Shown: positions 51,490 to 62,317, counted from the stretch's first letter. The stretch: 64,000 nt of DNA from Paenibacillus lignilyticus (GCF_017942085.1 NZ_JAGKSP010000001.1:62001-126000); one strand, 5' to 3'. Numbers and translations are program-made. Notes: generated by a model not told the origin, from the sequence alone.

Positions 51490-52602
51490 TTAGATTACTT
51501 TCCGCTTAACGGCCAGGAATGGCGATACTTCGGCACCGCGCAGCTCGCGACTGCGTTCCACGGTGACATCTTTGTCGAGGATGACATGATCCACGAAGCT
51601 ATGTTCTCCGATGACACCGTTCTGCATCACGATGCTGTTGCGCACTACGGCTCCTTTGCGTACATGAACGCCTCGGAACAAGATGCTGTTGATTACCGTT
51701 CCTTCGATGATGCAGCCGTTGGCAACGAGGGAATTTGAAGTCTTAGCCCCTTCTGCGTAGCGGGCAGGAGGCTCATCCTTGACCTTCGTGTAGATCGGAC
51801 CCGGCTCAAAGAACAGGCTCCTCCACACTTCCGGACGAAGCAGCTGCATGTTGTTTTTGTAATAGCTGTTCAGCGTATTCACGATGCCGAGATAACCGTC
51901 ATAGGCATAACTCTGAATATGAAGCTCGTTCACTCGCGACATAATCGCGTGGCGGACAAGATGATCTTGCCCTTGCGCAAGCGAAGTGTCCACAAGCTCA
52001 AGCAGCAGCTCCTTGCGCATCAAATACATTTCCATCGAGATCAGATCGCTCTCCAGCCGGCCATAATGATCCTGCATAGCCGTGACGCGTCCTTTCTCGT
52101 CGGTTTGCAGCTTGCGCGCTTTACCGCCAAACAGTTCCGTTTGCTCTTTCGTCACGACCGTAATGTCCGCCCCGCTCGCTTTATGCGAAGACAGCATGGC
52201 GTCAAAATCCACATTACAAACCATATGACTGCGAGTTATCAATACATACTCTTGCGAAGAGCGCGTGAAGTAATCGCGGTGCTGATAGAAGTGATACAAG
52301 TCTCCGCGGCGTACTTCATTCACGTCATCCGTGACAGGGGGCATGATGAACAGCCCGCTCTGACGATGATGTAAATCCCAATGCTTGCCGGAGCCCAAAT
52401 GGTCAATAAGAGAACGGTATTTGGTTTGCGCGAACACGCCTACCTTCGTAATCCCGGAATTCACCATGCTGGAAAGCGTGAAATCGATAAGCCGAAACCG
52501 CGCTCCAAACGGAACAGTAGCCAAGCAGCGGCTTGTCGTCAAAGTCTCTAGTTCATCTGATTCGTGTATAAGATTTATGACACCTAGTATGTTGGAGTTC
52601 AT
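51490..52602 (-). CDS. glgD: GlgD, regulatory subunit of ADP-glucose pyrophosphorylase
   Basis: 370 residues, homologous to GlgC but with the catalytic N-terminal GGxGxRL motif replaced ([20 protein letters not shown]). It is thus a non-catalytic or weakly active partner that modulates GlgC in Bacilli. The C-terminal left-handed beta-helix repeats ([31 protein letters not shown]) are clear. The ATG overlaps the glgC stop by 4 nt (ATGA) after GGAGG. Confidence 0.93.
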   Translation of the reverse strand: MNSNILGVINLIHESDELETLTTSRCLATVPFGARFRLIDFTLSSMVNSGITKVGVFAQTKYRSLIDHLGSGKHWDLHHRQSGLFIMPPVTDDVNEVRRGDLYHFYQHRDYFTRSSQEYVLITRSHMVCNVDFDAMLSSHKASGADITVVTKEQTELFGGKARKLQTDEKGRVTAMQDHYGRLESDLISMEMYLMRKELLLELVDTSLAQGQDHLVRHAIMSRVNELHIQSYAYDGYLGIVNTLNSYYKNNMQLLRPEVWRSLFFEPGPIYTKVKDEPPARYAEGAKTSNSLVANGCIIEGTVINSILFRGVHVRKGAVVRNSIVMQNGVIGEHSFVDHVILDKDVTVERSRELRGAEVSPFLAVKRKVI

Positions 52603-53765
52603 GACTGCTCTACCTCCTGCAACGAATGAGTAGCCGTAACGAGTTCATCACTTCCTATAACCGTAACCGAGCTGGAATCCGGACTTCCGATCACGACCCC
52701 GTCCCCGATGATCGCCCCTTCGCCGATGATGGCGCGGTAGATTCGAGCCCCTTTGCCAATCTTAACGTTCGGCATAATGACCGATTCTCGCACTTGACTG
52801 TCGAGGCCGGACTGCACCCCATGGAACAGCACCGATCGATGGACCAGCCCTTCTATTAAGCAGCCCTCCGTAATGAGCGAGTCTACGATATCCGCTGTAG
52901 ACGCGGAATAATGAGCCGGCCGATTCGGGTTAACGGAGTAAATCCGCCAATCGCGGTCGTTCAGATCAAGCGCAGGCTTCTCCGACAGCAGATCCATATT
53001 GGCTTCCCACAAACTCTCAAGCGTACCGACATCTTTCCAATATCCGTTGAACGTATAGGACTGCAGCTTCACGCCGTCTTGCAGCATAGCCGGGATGATG
53101 TCTTTGCCGAAGTCGTTGCCGGACAGCCGATTCGCTTCATCGCGAACCAAATACTGCTGCAATACCGGCCAGGAGAAAATATAAACACCCATCGATGCCA
53201 AATTGCTCGTAGGCACTTTCGGTTTCTCTTCAAACGAAGTGATGGCACCTTCATCGTCAACATGCATGATCCCGAAGCGGCTTGCTTCCTTCCAGCCCAC
53301 TTCAATGCATGCGATCGTCACATCGGCACCACGCTCCTCATGCTCTCTCAGCATGAGCTCATAATCCATTTTATAAATGTGATCGCCTGAGATCACTAAT
53401 ACATAGTCGGGGTCGTACCGATCGATGAACCCCATATTTTGATAGATTGCATTTGCGGTGCCTTTATACCACATACCGCCCTTTTGCTTGACATAAGGAG
53501 GAAGTATTGCCATTCCGCCGTCGCGTCGGTCTAATCCCCAAGGAGTGCCGATTCCGAGATAGGTGTTCAGGACCAGCGGCTGATATTGCGTCAGAACGCC
53601 GATTGTGTCGATGCCCGAATGTGCACAGTTGCTTAAAGTAAAATCGATAATTCGGTACTTCCCGCCAAAATGGACCGCCGGCTTTGCCACATCTTTCGTC
53701 AGCACGCCGAGCCTTTTCCCTTCTCCTCCGGCAAGAAGCATGGCCACCATACGTTTTCTGCCCAT
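52599..53765 (-). CDS. glgC: Glucose-1-phosphate adenylyltransferase
   Basis: Makes ADP-glucose from ATP and glucose 1-phosphate, the committed step of glycogen synthesis. 388 residues. The nucleotide motif is [22 protein letters not shown] (AGGEGKRL about 11-18). The sugar-phosphate region has [11 protein letters not shown] and SFEEKPKVP; the C-terminal beta-helix carries [19 protein letters not shown] 53765 has AAGGAG at 9 nt; the GTG at 53771 is too close to it. Confidence 0.95.
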   Translation of the reverse strand: MGRKRMVAMLLAGGEGKRLGVLTKDVAKPAVHFGGKYRIIDFTLSNCAHSGIDTIGVLTQYQPLVLNTYLGIGTPWGLDRRDGGMAILPPYVKQKGGMWYKGTANAIYQNMGFIDRYDPDYVLVISGDHIYKMDYELMLREHEERGADVTIACIEVGWKEASRFGIMHVDDEGAITSFEEKPKVPTSNLASMGVYIFSWPVLQQYLVRDEANRLSGNDFGKDIIPAMLQDGVKLQSYTFNGYWKDVGTLESLWEANMDLLSEKPALDLNDRDWRIYSVNPNRPAHYSASTADIVDSLITEGCLIEGLVHRSVLFHGVQSGLDSQVRESVIMPNVKIGKGARIYRAIIGEGAIIGDGVVIGSPDSSSVTVIGSDELVTATHSLQEVEQS

Positions 53766-53832
53766 GGACACACTCTCCTTCTTTACTGCAACGGCTAGCT
53801 GCAGTAGGTGTAATGATTGCTGTCAATCCGTG

Positions 53833-55767
53833 CTACGTGGTAAAGCGATCATTGCGGTCAAGTGAACCCTTGGCAACCACCAGCAATTGTATGGATAGCG
53901 GCGGAAGTTCAAGCGAGATGCTGCAAGGCCTTCCATGCCAAGGTGTCGGCTTGCTATATAGAACTTCCGGAATGTCCGTTAAGACACCACCGAAGGTTGC
54001 CGCCTCACTGTGCAAAGCGATCCGGTATTCGCCGGATTCCGGTACGCCGATTCGATAGTCGGAGTAGTGATGATAGGAGAAATTGCAGACAACAATCATG
54101 AACTCGTCAGTCGCATGTCCGCGGCGCATGAAGACGATGACGCTCTGGGCGGCGTTGTGGACGTCGATCCATTCAAATCCGCCGGGATCGCAATCCCTCT
54201 CCCAAAGGGAAGGCTGCGCGCTGTAAATATGATTAAGGGTTTTTACATAATGGTGCATGCTCCCGTGAGCTTGATAGTCAAGAAGCTGCCAATCCAGTGC
54301 CTCAGCGTCTTTCCATTCGTCAAACTGCCCCCACTCACCGCCCATAAAGAGCAGTTTCTTGCCCGGATGCGTCATCCAATAGCCGTAGAATAAGCGGAGC
54401 TGCGCAAATTTCTGTTCATAGGTGCCGGACATTTTGTTCAAGAGCGAACGCTTTCCGTGAACGACCTCGTCGTGTGAAAGCGGCAATACGAAATTTTCAG
54501 AGAATGCATATACGAGAGAGAAGGTGATGAGGTTATGGTGACGCATGCGATCATTCGGATCAAGCGCCATGTAGCGTAGCATGTCGTTCATCCAACCCAT
54601 ATTCCATTTGAAGTTGAAGCCGAGTCCGCCCATGTAGGTTGGTGAGGTGACGGCCGGCCAAGAAGAAGAGTCTTCGGCAATCATTAAGGCATCCGGGAAA
54701 TACTGAAAAACGGTTTCGTTCAATCGTTTCAGAAAACGGATGGCATCGGTATTCTCCGTGCCGCCAAATGCGTTATAGGTGTAAAGCTCAGGAGGTTTGT
54801 CAAAATGAAGATCGATCATGCTGGCAACGGCATCTACGCGCAGACCGTCGATATGGAATACATCCATCCAATAGATCGCATTGGAAATGAGAAAACTTTG
54901 CACTTCCGTACAGCTAAAGTCGAAAGCCAGCGTTCCCCATAGCGGTTTCTCAGCCAGCTTCCAGTTCTTTCCTTCGAAAATCGGCGTCCCGTCAAACAGC
55001 CGCAATCCATGATCATCCTTGCAAAAATGACCGGGAACCCAGTCCAAGATGACGCCGATGCCGCGCTGATGGCAGCGGTCGACGAGATGCATGAGCTGCT
55101 CGGGTGTACCATACCTGCTCGTTGGCGCATAATAGCCGGTTGCTTGATACCCCCATGATTGGTCGAGCGGATGCTCGGTAATGGGAAGCAGCTCGATATG
55201 GGTATACCCCATCTCGGCGACGTAATCAACAAGCGCGCCTGCCATCTCATCGTAGGTCCAGAACAGCTCCTTGCCCCGGTTGCGCCATGAACCGAGGTGG
55301 ACTTCATACGTGAGCATCGCTTCGTGATAAGGACTGTCTTCTAGCTTACGCTGATGCCAGTCTCCATCATTCCAGTTAAAATGGAATACTTCCGCAACAA
55401 CCGATGCCGTGCTTGGCCGCAGCTCGGATTGAAACGCATACGGATCCGATTTCAGCAGCAGAGCGCCGTCAGGGGTTTGAATTTCATACTTATACACCGT
55501 TCCCGGCCCGATGCTCGGAACAAATAAGCTCCATACGCCTGTTTCGCCAATAAGCTCCATTTCATGCTGGTACCCGTTCCAATCGTTAAACGAACCAACA
55601 ATTCGGACGCGCTTGGCATTAGGTGCCCAAACGGTGAATCGTACGCCGGTTTCGTCGCCGAGTCGGATCGGATGCGCGCCGAAAGTACGGTAACTATGAA
55701 ACAAATTTCCTTTGTTAAAAAGATATAAATCGCGCAAAGAAAGTCCGATTGCAGCCGCATTAGCCAT
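53833..55767 (-). CDS. glgB: 1,4-alpha-glucan branching enzyme (GH13)
   Basis: Adds alpha-1,6 branches to glycogen. 644 residues. An N-terminal CBM48 domain (about 20-120; [20 protein letters not shown]) is followed by the GH13 barrel. The nucleophile Asp is in [10 protein letters not shown] (about 305), the acid Glu in MIAEDSS (about 358) and the third carboxylate in LSHDEVVHG (about 420). The ATG at 55767 is used since GGAGG lies 11 nt upstream; the GTG at 55779 overlaps it. First gene of the operon. Confidence 0.95.
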   Translation of the reverse strand: MANAAAIGLSLRDLYLFNKGNLFHSYRTFGAHPIRLGDETGVRFTVWAPNAKRVRIVGSFNDWNGYQHEMELIGETGVWSLFVPSIGPGTVYKYEIQTPDGALLLKSDPYAFQSELRPSTASVVAEVFHFNWNDGDWHQRKLEDSPYHEAMLTYEVHLGSWRNRGKELFWTYDEMAGALVDYVAEMGYTHIELLPITEHPLDQSWGYQATGYYAPTSRYGTPEQLMHLVDRCHQRGIGVILDWVPGHFCKDDHGLRLFDGTPIFEGKNWKLAEKPLWGTLAFDFSCTEVQSFLISNAIYWMDVFHIDGLRVDAVASMIDLHFDKPPELYTYNAFGGTENTDAIRFLKRLNETVFQYFPDALMIAEDSSSWPAVTSPTYMGGLGFNFKWNMGWMNDMLRYMALDPNDRMRHHNLITFSLVYAFSENFVLPLSHDEVVHGKRSLLNKMSGTYEQKFAQLRLFYGYWMTHPGKKLLFMGGEWGQFDEWKDAEALDWQLLDYQAHGSMHHYVKTLNHIYSAQPSLWERDCDPGGFEWIDVHNAAQSVIVFMRRGHATDEFMIVVCNFSYHHYSDYRIGVPESGEYRIALHSEAATFGGVLTDIPEVLYSKPTPWHGRPCSISLELPPLSIQLLVVAKGSLDRNDRFTT

Positions 55768-55844
55768 AGTGGCATGCACCTCCCTAGTGTAGCTACTTGT
55801 AAAGGTATTGTCATGTTTACTAACGCAGGCGCGATTTTTATTTC

Positions 55845-55873
55845 ATTATACACTCTCTTTTTAAAGTTGGCAC
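55845..55873 (-). promoter_or_regulatory. Candidate sigma-A promoter of the glycogen operon
   Basis: Minus strand: GTGCCA (55873-55868), a 17-bp spacer, then consensus TATAAT (55850-55845), about 80 bp upstream of glgB. Confidence 0.5.
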
Positions 55874-55975
55874 CCTATTTTCAGAAAATTTTGATTCGTC
55901 CACTATTTCACCCTTTGTTATCTAGATGTTATATTTGTCAAGAAAAAATTTTGTAAAAATATGGCGTAAATGAAT

Positions 55976-56001
55976 AAAAAACTGCCCCGAAAAGGACAGT
56001 T
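55976..56001 (-). terminator. Terminator after the AraC-type regulator
   Basis: Minus strand: AACTGTCC-TTTTCG-GGGCAGTT followed by a T-run, 25 nt after the stop codon. Confidence 0.7.
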
Positions 56002-56024
56002 AATATTTTAATATAATGGGAGAA

Positions 56025-58373
56025 TCAGGACAATATTTTCTTCATTCGATACTCGCGCGGCGTCGTGCCGAACCTTTTCTTGAACAATCTAAAGAAATGG
56101 CTTTGATTGCTAAATCCGGCAAGCTCCATAATTTCATTGACGGTGAAATTCCCCTTCTCCAGCAGCAGCATCGTTTGCTGCAGCCGCACGTCGTTGATAT
56201 ACTCCGCTACGGATTGATTCTCCGCTTTCTTGAACAGTCTGCCGACGTATACGGAGGACATCTTGAGCATATCGGAAATGCTCTGCAACGAAAGATTCAT
56301 ATCGCGGTAATTGGCGCTGACAATCTCTTTGATCGTCTCCATCAGGATATCATTATGATCAAGATTCTGTTCTTCCTTCCTCGTCAAACACAGCTCTTGC
56401 ACAATCCGACGGTACACCTCATGCATGCCGCTCAACGTTTCCTGCTCCAGCACGGCGGCATGCAGCCGGTACAAATCAAGCGAGATCGGTCTAAGCTTGT
56501 TCTCATTGACTTCCGCAACCGTTCGCTTGATCAGCATCGTTAGATTCGACAACGCGTGCATGCAAGGATCATACGCCATCTTGCCCGCCAGCTCGAAGAA
56601 GCGATCCAACGCGGCCTCCAGCTGATCACCGTTTCCGGAACGAATTCCCTCGACCAATCTGCGTTCAAGCTCAAGCGGAACAGCCGGATCGCCGCCTGTT
56701 CGCTCACGCTCGGCTATGTGCTCCGAATCCATAACCGATTCTTGGCCATAAAACAGACGGTACTGGACATATTCAAGCGTTTGTGCGTAGGTTGCCGACC
56801 ATTGGCGGCAGTCTGTGAAGAGGTCGCTCACCGCGACGGAGAACGAAACGCGGTAATACAGCTTCACCACCTGCTGAATCTCCTTCAGCATAGCCGTTAA
56901 CCGCTCGCCATCGCCCTCTTGTGCTTCCTTCGCTTGAAGGAGAATTACGAGATGATCCGGCCTTAGATCCACAATCTCTATCCGGTAGCTTCTTGCCAGA
57001 ATCTCTTCCGAGATGTTCGAGATGGCGTAATGAATTAGCTTGTGCTCGGAGTATTCCTCGCCTGAAAACCGTTTTGCCGCTTCATCCACCCTCGCAACGC
57101 ACAGGCGGAATTCTCCTTCTGCCGATATGGCTAAACCGTTCTTCATGGCTTCCTCTCGCCATTCCTCCGGCGATAACCCGCGGCTTTCCTGCACCAGTCT
57201 GCGCAGCGCATACCGTTTCAGGATCCATTTGTTCGCAGACAGGCTCGAATCCGCAGTTTTCAACCGATCCAGCATATGGCCGTACAGCCCGCTGAGCACG
57301 GCAATTTCATCTGCTTGTTTCCCGGCTGTCTCTTCGGAATACATATCTTTAGGCGTATTAGAGACGATCGAACGAAACATGAGGTCAAACGGACGGTACA
57401 ACCGCTTCGATATAATCACCGTTACGAGCAGCGCCAAGATCAGGAAGCCGACGGTCAGGAGCAGAATCGTCCAGCGGAGCCGCTGCACTTGGCTTAGTAC
57501 CTCGGAGTAGGGCTGCGTATGAATAATCGTCCAATTTTGAAATCCGGTCTGCATGTACGAAACGACCTGTTTCTCCCCATCGATCTTCATGATCCGGTAT
57601 CCGCTCGTTATCCCGTTCTTAACGGAAGGCAGCAGGCCGCTTGTCAGCTCGGGCAAGGAAGATTCCACTTTGCTTCTTGCGTTCAGGATTTGTCCTTGAT
57701 CATCCATAAGATATGCTTGGCCCGTCTGTTTCCCTTCATCTCGCGCCATAATATCGAGATTATCGAATAACCACTTGGATTTGACATTAAGTATCATCAA
57801 ATCGTTCGGATTCTTGCCGCTGTAGCCATCAAACATGATATAGGAGAAGAAGTCCACCTTCTGAAACCCGCTTCCGCTCCGGTCGAGATCGACGGGAATC
57901 AGCTGCATCTTCTTCCATTCGTCAGGTTTCGCCAGCAAGGCATTGAATTTGATCTCATAAGGCTTCGACACCGCCCGAATCGTACCGTTACCAATGTACC
58001 AACGCCCTACGCTTCCGTTGTAGATAAATACGGAATGCAGGAAAGAAGACATGCCGACAAACGTGTCCAAATCATTGATCCGCTGATAGAGCAGCTCGTC
58101 GTCGCCTTTGTTATAGCGCAGCACCTTAACATCGCTGTTCAGAAACAACGACTGCGCCGTATCGCCTACGACTTCGTTCATCTGCAGCACGTTATACCGA
58201 ATTTGACCCATGACTTTCTCGCTGGCGGTCTGCTGCACACGAAGCACGGTCTTCTCGGACGTGAACATAATGGAGAACGATGTGCCAAGCAGCAGTATTA
58301 CCGTCAACAGTGTAACGGTCAACCAAATACGAGTTAAATACCGTTTCGATTTGAATGCCGAGATCAAAGACAT
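56025..58373 (-). CDS. Membrane-bound AraC-family regulator with extracytoplasmic sensor
   Basis: 782 residues. Two membrane segments (about 12-35 and 300-322) flank an extracytoplasmic dCache-like sensor domain (about 36-298). A HAMP-like stretch and a cytoplasmic middle region (about 380-680) lead to a C-terminal AraC helix-turn-helix pair (about 685-782: LSLQSISDMLKMSSVYVGRL and IMELAGFSNQSHFFRLFKKR). This is the Paenibacillus YesN-like one-component type. The ATG at 58373 follows GGGTGAG. It lies 81 nt after the binding-protein gene and probably controls the transporter. Confidence 0.88.
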   Translation of the reverse strand: MSLISAFKSKRYLTRIWLTVTLLTVILLLGTSFSIMFTSEKTVLRVQQTASEKVMGQIRYNVLQMNEVVGDTAQSLFLNSDVKVLRYNKGDDELLYQRINDLDTFVGMSSFLHSVFIYNGSVGRWYIGNGTIRAVSKPYEIKFNALLAKPDEWKKMQLIPVDLDRSGSGFQKVDFFSYIMFDGYSGKNPNDLMILNVKSKWLFDNLDIMARDEGKQTGQAYLMDDQGQILNARSKVESSLPELTSGLLPSVKNGITSGYRIMKIDGEKQVVSYMQTGFQNWTIIHTQPYSEVLSQVQRLRWTILLLTVGFLILALLVTVIISKRLYRPFDLMFRSIVSNTPKDMYSEETAGKQADEIAVLSGLYGHMLDRLKTADSSLSANKWILKRYALRRLVQESRGLSPEEWREEAMKNGLAISAEGEFRLCVARVDEAAKRFSGEEYSEHKLIHYAISNISEEILARSYRIEIVDLRPDHLVILLQAKEAQEGDGERLTAMLKEIQQVVKLYYRVSFSVAVSDLFTDCRQWSATYAQTLEYVQYRLFYGQESVMDSEHIAERERTGGDPAVPLELERRLVEGIRSGNGDQLEAALDRFFELAGKMAYDPCMHALSNLTMLIKRTVAEVNENKLRPISLDLYRLHAAVLEQETLSGMHEVYRRIVQELCLTRKEEQNLDHNDILMETIKEIVSANYRDMNLSLQSISDMLKMSSVYVGRLFKKAENQSVAEYINDVRLQQTMLLLEKGNFTVNEIMELAGFSNQSHFFRLFKKRFGTTPREYRMKKILS

Positions 58374-58453
58374 GTGCCTCACCCGATTCTTAGTAGTGGT
58401 TGCAGAACAAAGCTCAAGGGCCGTCTCCCGAAGGAAACGCCCCTGAACCTTTC

Positions 58454-60019
58454 CTATTTCTTGCCGTTTGCGGCAGCCCATTCGTCAATTTGCTTCTGTC
58501 TGTCTTTCATCACGGTATCCAAGCCCGCTTTCTTCATTTTCTCGACCAACAGAGGCACGTATTTGTTCGGATCGATCGTACCGGTTTCGAGCCCCGGCGC
58601 ATACTCCTTGTAAACGGAATCCATGTTCGCGCCTTCCGCCTTCGTATTCTCGCCATTGTAGTTAAATCCGCTGAGCGCGGGAACCGTAGCCGTATCATTC
58701 AGCTTCTTCACGCGTTCCCATGTATCTGCCGGTTGTCCTTCAATTAAATACCCGTTCGTCACATTTCCGAATATCCAGCCCGTGTTGTTCGTGTATCCGC
58801 TGTTATCGATAATCTTGATCGTGTTGTCACCTACTTTGGTGTAATGTTTGCCTTCGACGCCGAAAGTGAGCAGGTTAAACAAATCCGAGTTGTTATTCAA
58901 GAGCTCCAGCAGCATTAGCGCACGATCGGCATGCTTGGAATTGTAGCTGATCGCATTCATCGTCGGTGTTACGCCTGTGAAAGTCGGCTCAGCAATCGGA
59001 GCGTACACAACCTCGTTACCGCCAAAGTCGTTCTTCTTACCAGCTTCGCTTCCCGGAGCTAGTGTGAAGTCCTGTGCAACCGCAACCTTGCCGGATGCAA
59101 GCATCGGCTTCAAATCGGCGACGGAAGCGGCATCCTCGTTGATGTACCCTTTCTCATTCCAGCTTTTCATCAAATCGACATGCGTCTTATATTCCGGTGT
59201 TTCCAGAATATCGACCGCTTTGAACGGATCGCTCACATAATAATGAACACCGCCGAGCCATTGCAATCCATAGGCTTCGTTTAGCATGGATTGGTCTTTG
59301 TTCATCGCAAACGGCACAATATCCGGCTCATCTTTCTTGATTTGTTCAAGCAGCGGCTCCAAATCGGCATAGGTCTTCACCTTCGTGGTATCGAAGCCGT
59401 ATTTGTCCACGAAACGCTTCTGAATGACGAAGCCCGGTGTCTTCGTGAAGGTTTGGAAGTTCGGAATGGCATAGGTTTTGCCGTTGACCTTCGTATCGTT
59501 CCATGCGACTTGACTGAAGCTGCTCTTGATGGTCGGTGCGTATTTGTCCAACATCTCGTCTGTAATTTCCATAAACGCGCCTTTGTTCACGTTATCGTTA
59601 TACTTGAACGCCCAGCTCGACGTCCAGACCAAGTCGAACTCCTCGTTGGAGGCAACGAGCGTATTCATTTTGTTCTCGTAATCGCCAAAATCAATCGGAA
59701 CCAGCTCAACCGTCGTATTGATCAGCTTTTGCGTCATCTCGTTAAAGGCTTTCGCAACGGTTTCCTGATCCTGCGGCAGTCCAAACTGCACGTAGTACCA
59801 TTTCAAAGTAACCGGCTCCAATGCCGGTGCCGCTTCCGCTTCAGGCTCCGCAGCAGCGGCGTTCGTTTCTTCTGCCGTATTCTCTGTTGTTGCAGCTGTC
59901 GAATTGTCGCTTCCCTTGTTCGAGGCACTGCCTCCGTTGTTGTTGTTGTTGCCACCGCAAGCGCTTGCAATAAGAGTAAAAACAACGAGCGAGATAAGGA
60001 CCAGATACCACTTTTTCAA
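58454..60019 (-). CDS. Extracellular sugar-binding lipoprotein (LplA-like)
   Basis: 521 residues with a signal peptide and lipobox (LIASACGGN; Cys21), then an Asn/Gly/Ala/Glu-rich linker (about 22-70). The mature part is of the large family 1 solute-binding type used for oligosaccharides in Paenibacillus (LKWYYVQFGLPQDQETVAKA, NAISYNSKHADRALMLLELL). The substrate is unknown. GGAGG precedes the ATG. It follows the two permease genes; no ATPase gene is present, and these systems share MsmX-like ATPases. Confidence 0.92.
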   Translation of the reverse strand: MKKWYLVLISLVVFTLIASACGGNNNNNGGSASNKGSDNSTAATTENTAEETNAAAAEPEAEAAPALEPVTLKWYYVQFGLPQDQETVAKAFNEMTQKLINTTVELVPIDFGDYENKMNTLVASNEEFDLVWTSSWAFKYNDNVNKGAFMEITDEMLDKYAPTIKSSFSQVAWNDTKVNGKTYAIPNFQTFTKTPGFVIQKRFVDKYGFDTTKVKTYADLEPLLEQIKKDEPDIVPFAMNKDQSMLNEAYGLQWLGGVHYYVSDPFKAVDILETPEYKTHVDLMKSWNEKGYINEDAASVADLKPMLASGKVAVAQDFTLAPGSEAGKKNDFGGNEVVYAPIAEPTFTGVTPTMNAISYNSKHADRALMLLELLNNNSDLFNLLTFGVEGKHYTKVGDNTIKIIDNSGYTNNTGWIFGNVTNGYLIEGQPADTWERVKKLNDTATVPALSGFNYNGENTKAEGANMDSVYKEYAPGLETGTIDPNKYVPLLVEKMKKAGLDTVMKDRQKQIDEWAAANGKK

Positions 60020-60099
60020 TTAAACAACCTCCCTGATCTATTTTTATTATGTTGGAAAATGTCCGGATTGACAATCCGTCATCGATTCCTGAAGTGAAC

Positions 60100-61029
60100 T
60101 CAGCCTTTGAGGGAGCCAAGCGTCAGCCCTGCCACGAAGTAGCGCTGGAACATGGGGAATACGCAGAGCATCGGTCCGGCTGCCAGAATAGCCATTGCCA
60201 TGCGGACGCTGTATTTAGGCAGCTCAGCCGACTGGATGTTCAGCTGCTTGACGAATTCGGCATTCGAGGTCAAATATTCGATCGTCGAGAGCATGCGAAC
60301 GAGCAGAAGCTGCAGGGTAACCAAATTGGGTTTGTCGATAAACAGCATGGCGTTAAACCATTCGTTCCAATAGTTGAATGAAATCGTCAGTCCAAGCGTG
60401 GCCAGTGCAGGCGTGGAGAGCGGCAGCACCATCGTGAAGAAGATGCGTATTTCGCTAGCGCCGTCGACTTTGGCAGACTCGATCATTTCGTAAGGCAGCT
60501 TCGACAAAAAACCTTTCATGATCATGATGTAGAACGGATTCAGCAAGCCCGGAATGATCACTGCGAGCAAGCTGTCCTTCAGATGCAAATATTGGGTCAT
60601 GAGGATGTAGAACGGCACAAGACCACCGCTGAACAGCATCGTGAAGAATACATAGAACGTTGCTTGTCTGTTATATCGATAATCACGCCGCGAGAGCACC
60701 CATCCGGTCATCGCCGTCAACAGCAAACCCGCTATCGTGCCGATCGCCGTGATCACAATTGTGATGCCGTATGCCTTGAGCAGCAGCGTCGGCGATTGAA
60801 AGACCAGTTTATAGCCCTCGATGGACCACCGCTCCGGAATGAACCGATATCCGTTATGAATGATGGATTGCTCATCCGAGAACGAAGAAATCACAACAAG
60901 CAGAAACGGAATAAAGACAAGTGCCGAAATGAAACAGAAGAAAACGTTAATGACATGCCGGTGAACCGCTTGTCCCGTGATTTGTGAGGCACGGGAGAGT
61001 GGTCGGATTGTAATTTGAGCATGCTCCAT
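60100..61029 (-). CDS. Sugar ABC transporter permease (LplC/CUT1 type)
   Basis: About 309 residues with six membrane segments. The EAA loop that contacts the ATPase is MIESAKVDGASEIRIFFTMVLP (about 195-216). The C-terminus VAGLTLGSLKG is typical. The ATG at 61029 is chosen, with AAGGGG about 13 nt upstream; a GTG at 61044 overlaps that site. The start is not certain. It is 18 nt after the other permease. Confidence 0.92.
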   Translation of the reverse strand: MEHAQITIRPLSRASQITGQAVHRHVINVFFCFISALVFIPFLLVVISSFSDEQSIIHNGYRFIPERWSIEGYKLVFQSPTLLLKAYGITIVITAIGTIAGLLLTAMTGWVLSRRDYRYNRQATFYVFFTMLFSGGLVPFYILMTQYLHLKDSLLAVIIPGLLNPFYIMIMKGFLSKLPYEMIESAKVDGASEIRIFFTMVLPLSTPALATLGLTISFNYWNEWFNAMLFIDKPNLVTLQLLLVRMLSTIEYLTSNAEFVKQLNIQSAELPKYSVRMAMAILAAGPMLCVFPMFQRYFVAGLTLGSLKG

Positions 61030-61047
61030 TGTCGGTTGGTTCACCCC

Positions 61048-61959
61048 TTACCATAGCGAATTTTCATCATTTATTTTTCTGACGATTAAGTTCGACGCCA
61101 GCACCAGCACCAGCCCGACGATAGACTGGAAGAAGCCGACGGCAGCCGACATGGAGATGTCTCCGATCGTGCGCAGCGCACGGAATACATACGTATCGAT
61201 GACGTCTGTCGTGGAATAGATGAGCCCCGTATTGTTCGTCACAAAATAGTGGAGCCCGAAGTCGCCTCGGAACATGCTGCCGATCGATAGAATCAACAGA
61301 ATCGTAATGAGCGGCGTTAGGAGCGGAATCGTAATATATCGCACCATCTGCAGCTTTCCTGCCCCGTCGATTCTCGCGGCCTCATAATAGGATTGATCGA
61401 TGCCCATGATGCCCGCATAATACATGAGTGTCGCAAACCCTACAGCTTTCCACAGATGTGCCAAGTTAAGAATGACAGGCCAGTAATTGGGGCTGAAATA
61501 CCACTTGATCTTCTCCATCCCCATTGCGAGCAGAGCGCCGTTGAGAAAGCCGCTTTGATGATCGAGGAATGCATTGGCGATGTAAGAGACAAGCACCCAG
61601 GATAGAAAATACGGCAGGAACAGCACGGTTTGATGGACTTTGATCCAGCGCCTTGACAGCTCGTTCAGCATGATGGCGAAAGCAAGTGCAACAACAGTAC
61701 TAATTGCGATGTAGCTCGTACTGTAGAGCAGCGTATTGCGCGTGACCCTCCACGCTGTTTCGCTGGCGAAGAAAAACTTGAAATTCTGAAATCCGACCCA
61801 TTCGCTGCCAAAGATGCCTAAGCGAAGGTTGTAATCCTTAAAGGCAATAATGACGCCGACCATCGGCACATAAGCCAGAATGAGGAAATACAGAAATCCG
61901 GGTAGAAACAGCAGGTTGAGCTCGCCTGTTTTGCCAAAGGGAAATAATCGTTTGAGCAT
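61048..61959 (-). CDS. Sugar ABC transporter permease (LplB/CUT1 type)
   Basis: 303 residues with six membrane segments. The EAA loop is YYEAARIDGAGKLQMVRYITIP (about 195-216). The N-terminal LLFLPGFLYFLILAYVPMVG and YNLRLGIFGSEWVGFQNF segments match the LplB type. The ATG at 61959 lies about 11 nt after GAGGTGA; a GTG at 61974 is too close to that site. It is the first gene of the permease-permease-lipoprotein-regulator operon. Confidence 0.92.
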   Translation of the reverse strand: MLKRLFPFGKTGELNLLFLPGFLYFLILAYVPMVGVIIAFKDYNLRLGIFGSEWVGFQNFKFFFASETAWRVTRNTLLYSTSYIAISTVVALAFAIMLNELSRRWIKVHQTVLFLPYFLSWVLVSYIANAFLDHQSGFLNGALLAMGMEKIKWYFSPNYWPVILNLAHLWKAVGFATLMYYAGIMGIDQSYYEAARIDGAGKLQMVRYITIPLLTPLITILLILSIGSMFRGDFGLHYFVTNNTGLIYSTTDVIDTYVFRALRTIGDISMSAAVGFFQSIVGLVLVLASNLIVRKINDENSLW

Positions 61960-62049
61960 TTGTTTGGTGGTCACCTCTTTCTGATGTCGGGGTTCGTTTC
62001 TGTGCCGCCTTGGCTGATTCCAATATGCAATGAATTCGCCGGTTTCCGA

Positions 62050-62101
62050 TACTGTACGAAATGAAGTTTACGCGCTGCGTCTACTGTACAAAATGCACTT
62101 T
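62050..62101. repeat. Direct repeat upstream of the sugar ABC operon
   Basis: TACTGTACGAAATGAAGTTT (from 62050) recurs as TACTGTACAAAATGCACTTT (from 62082): 17 of 20 bases match, exactly 32 bp apart. It lies 90-140 bp before the first permease. It could be a site for the AraC-type regulator or part of a dispersed genomic repeat. Confidence 0.6.
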
Positions 62102-62149
62102 GCTGTTTGGCAGGCGCTATTCGGCTGTATAGTCGCGTTTCGTGCATGA

Positions 62150-62196
62150 AAAAAGCCGCCTCAAAGTCGTAAATCGCACTTTTGAGACAGCCTCAA
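62150..62196 (-). terminator. Terminator-like hairpin upstream of the sugar ABC operon
   Basis: Minus strand: an 11-bp stem (GCTGTCTCAAA with TTTGAGGCGGC, G-U pairs allowed) followed by six T residues. Confidence 0.6.
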
Positions 62197-62317
62197 CTTC
62201 TATCTTGGCTCGAAAATTTGCTGCTCACACGAACGTCTGACCAATCATTATTCCATGCTATTTGCTCGTAGGTCTGCCTTTTGAATATACGCACCTACTT
62301 TGACACCTCATGAAATT

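Noticed and set aside
55900..55945. TTGACA on the minus strand near 55940 as the glgB promoter
   Set aside because: No -10 box at 16-18 bp; the TATAAT at 55845-55850 is better placed.
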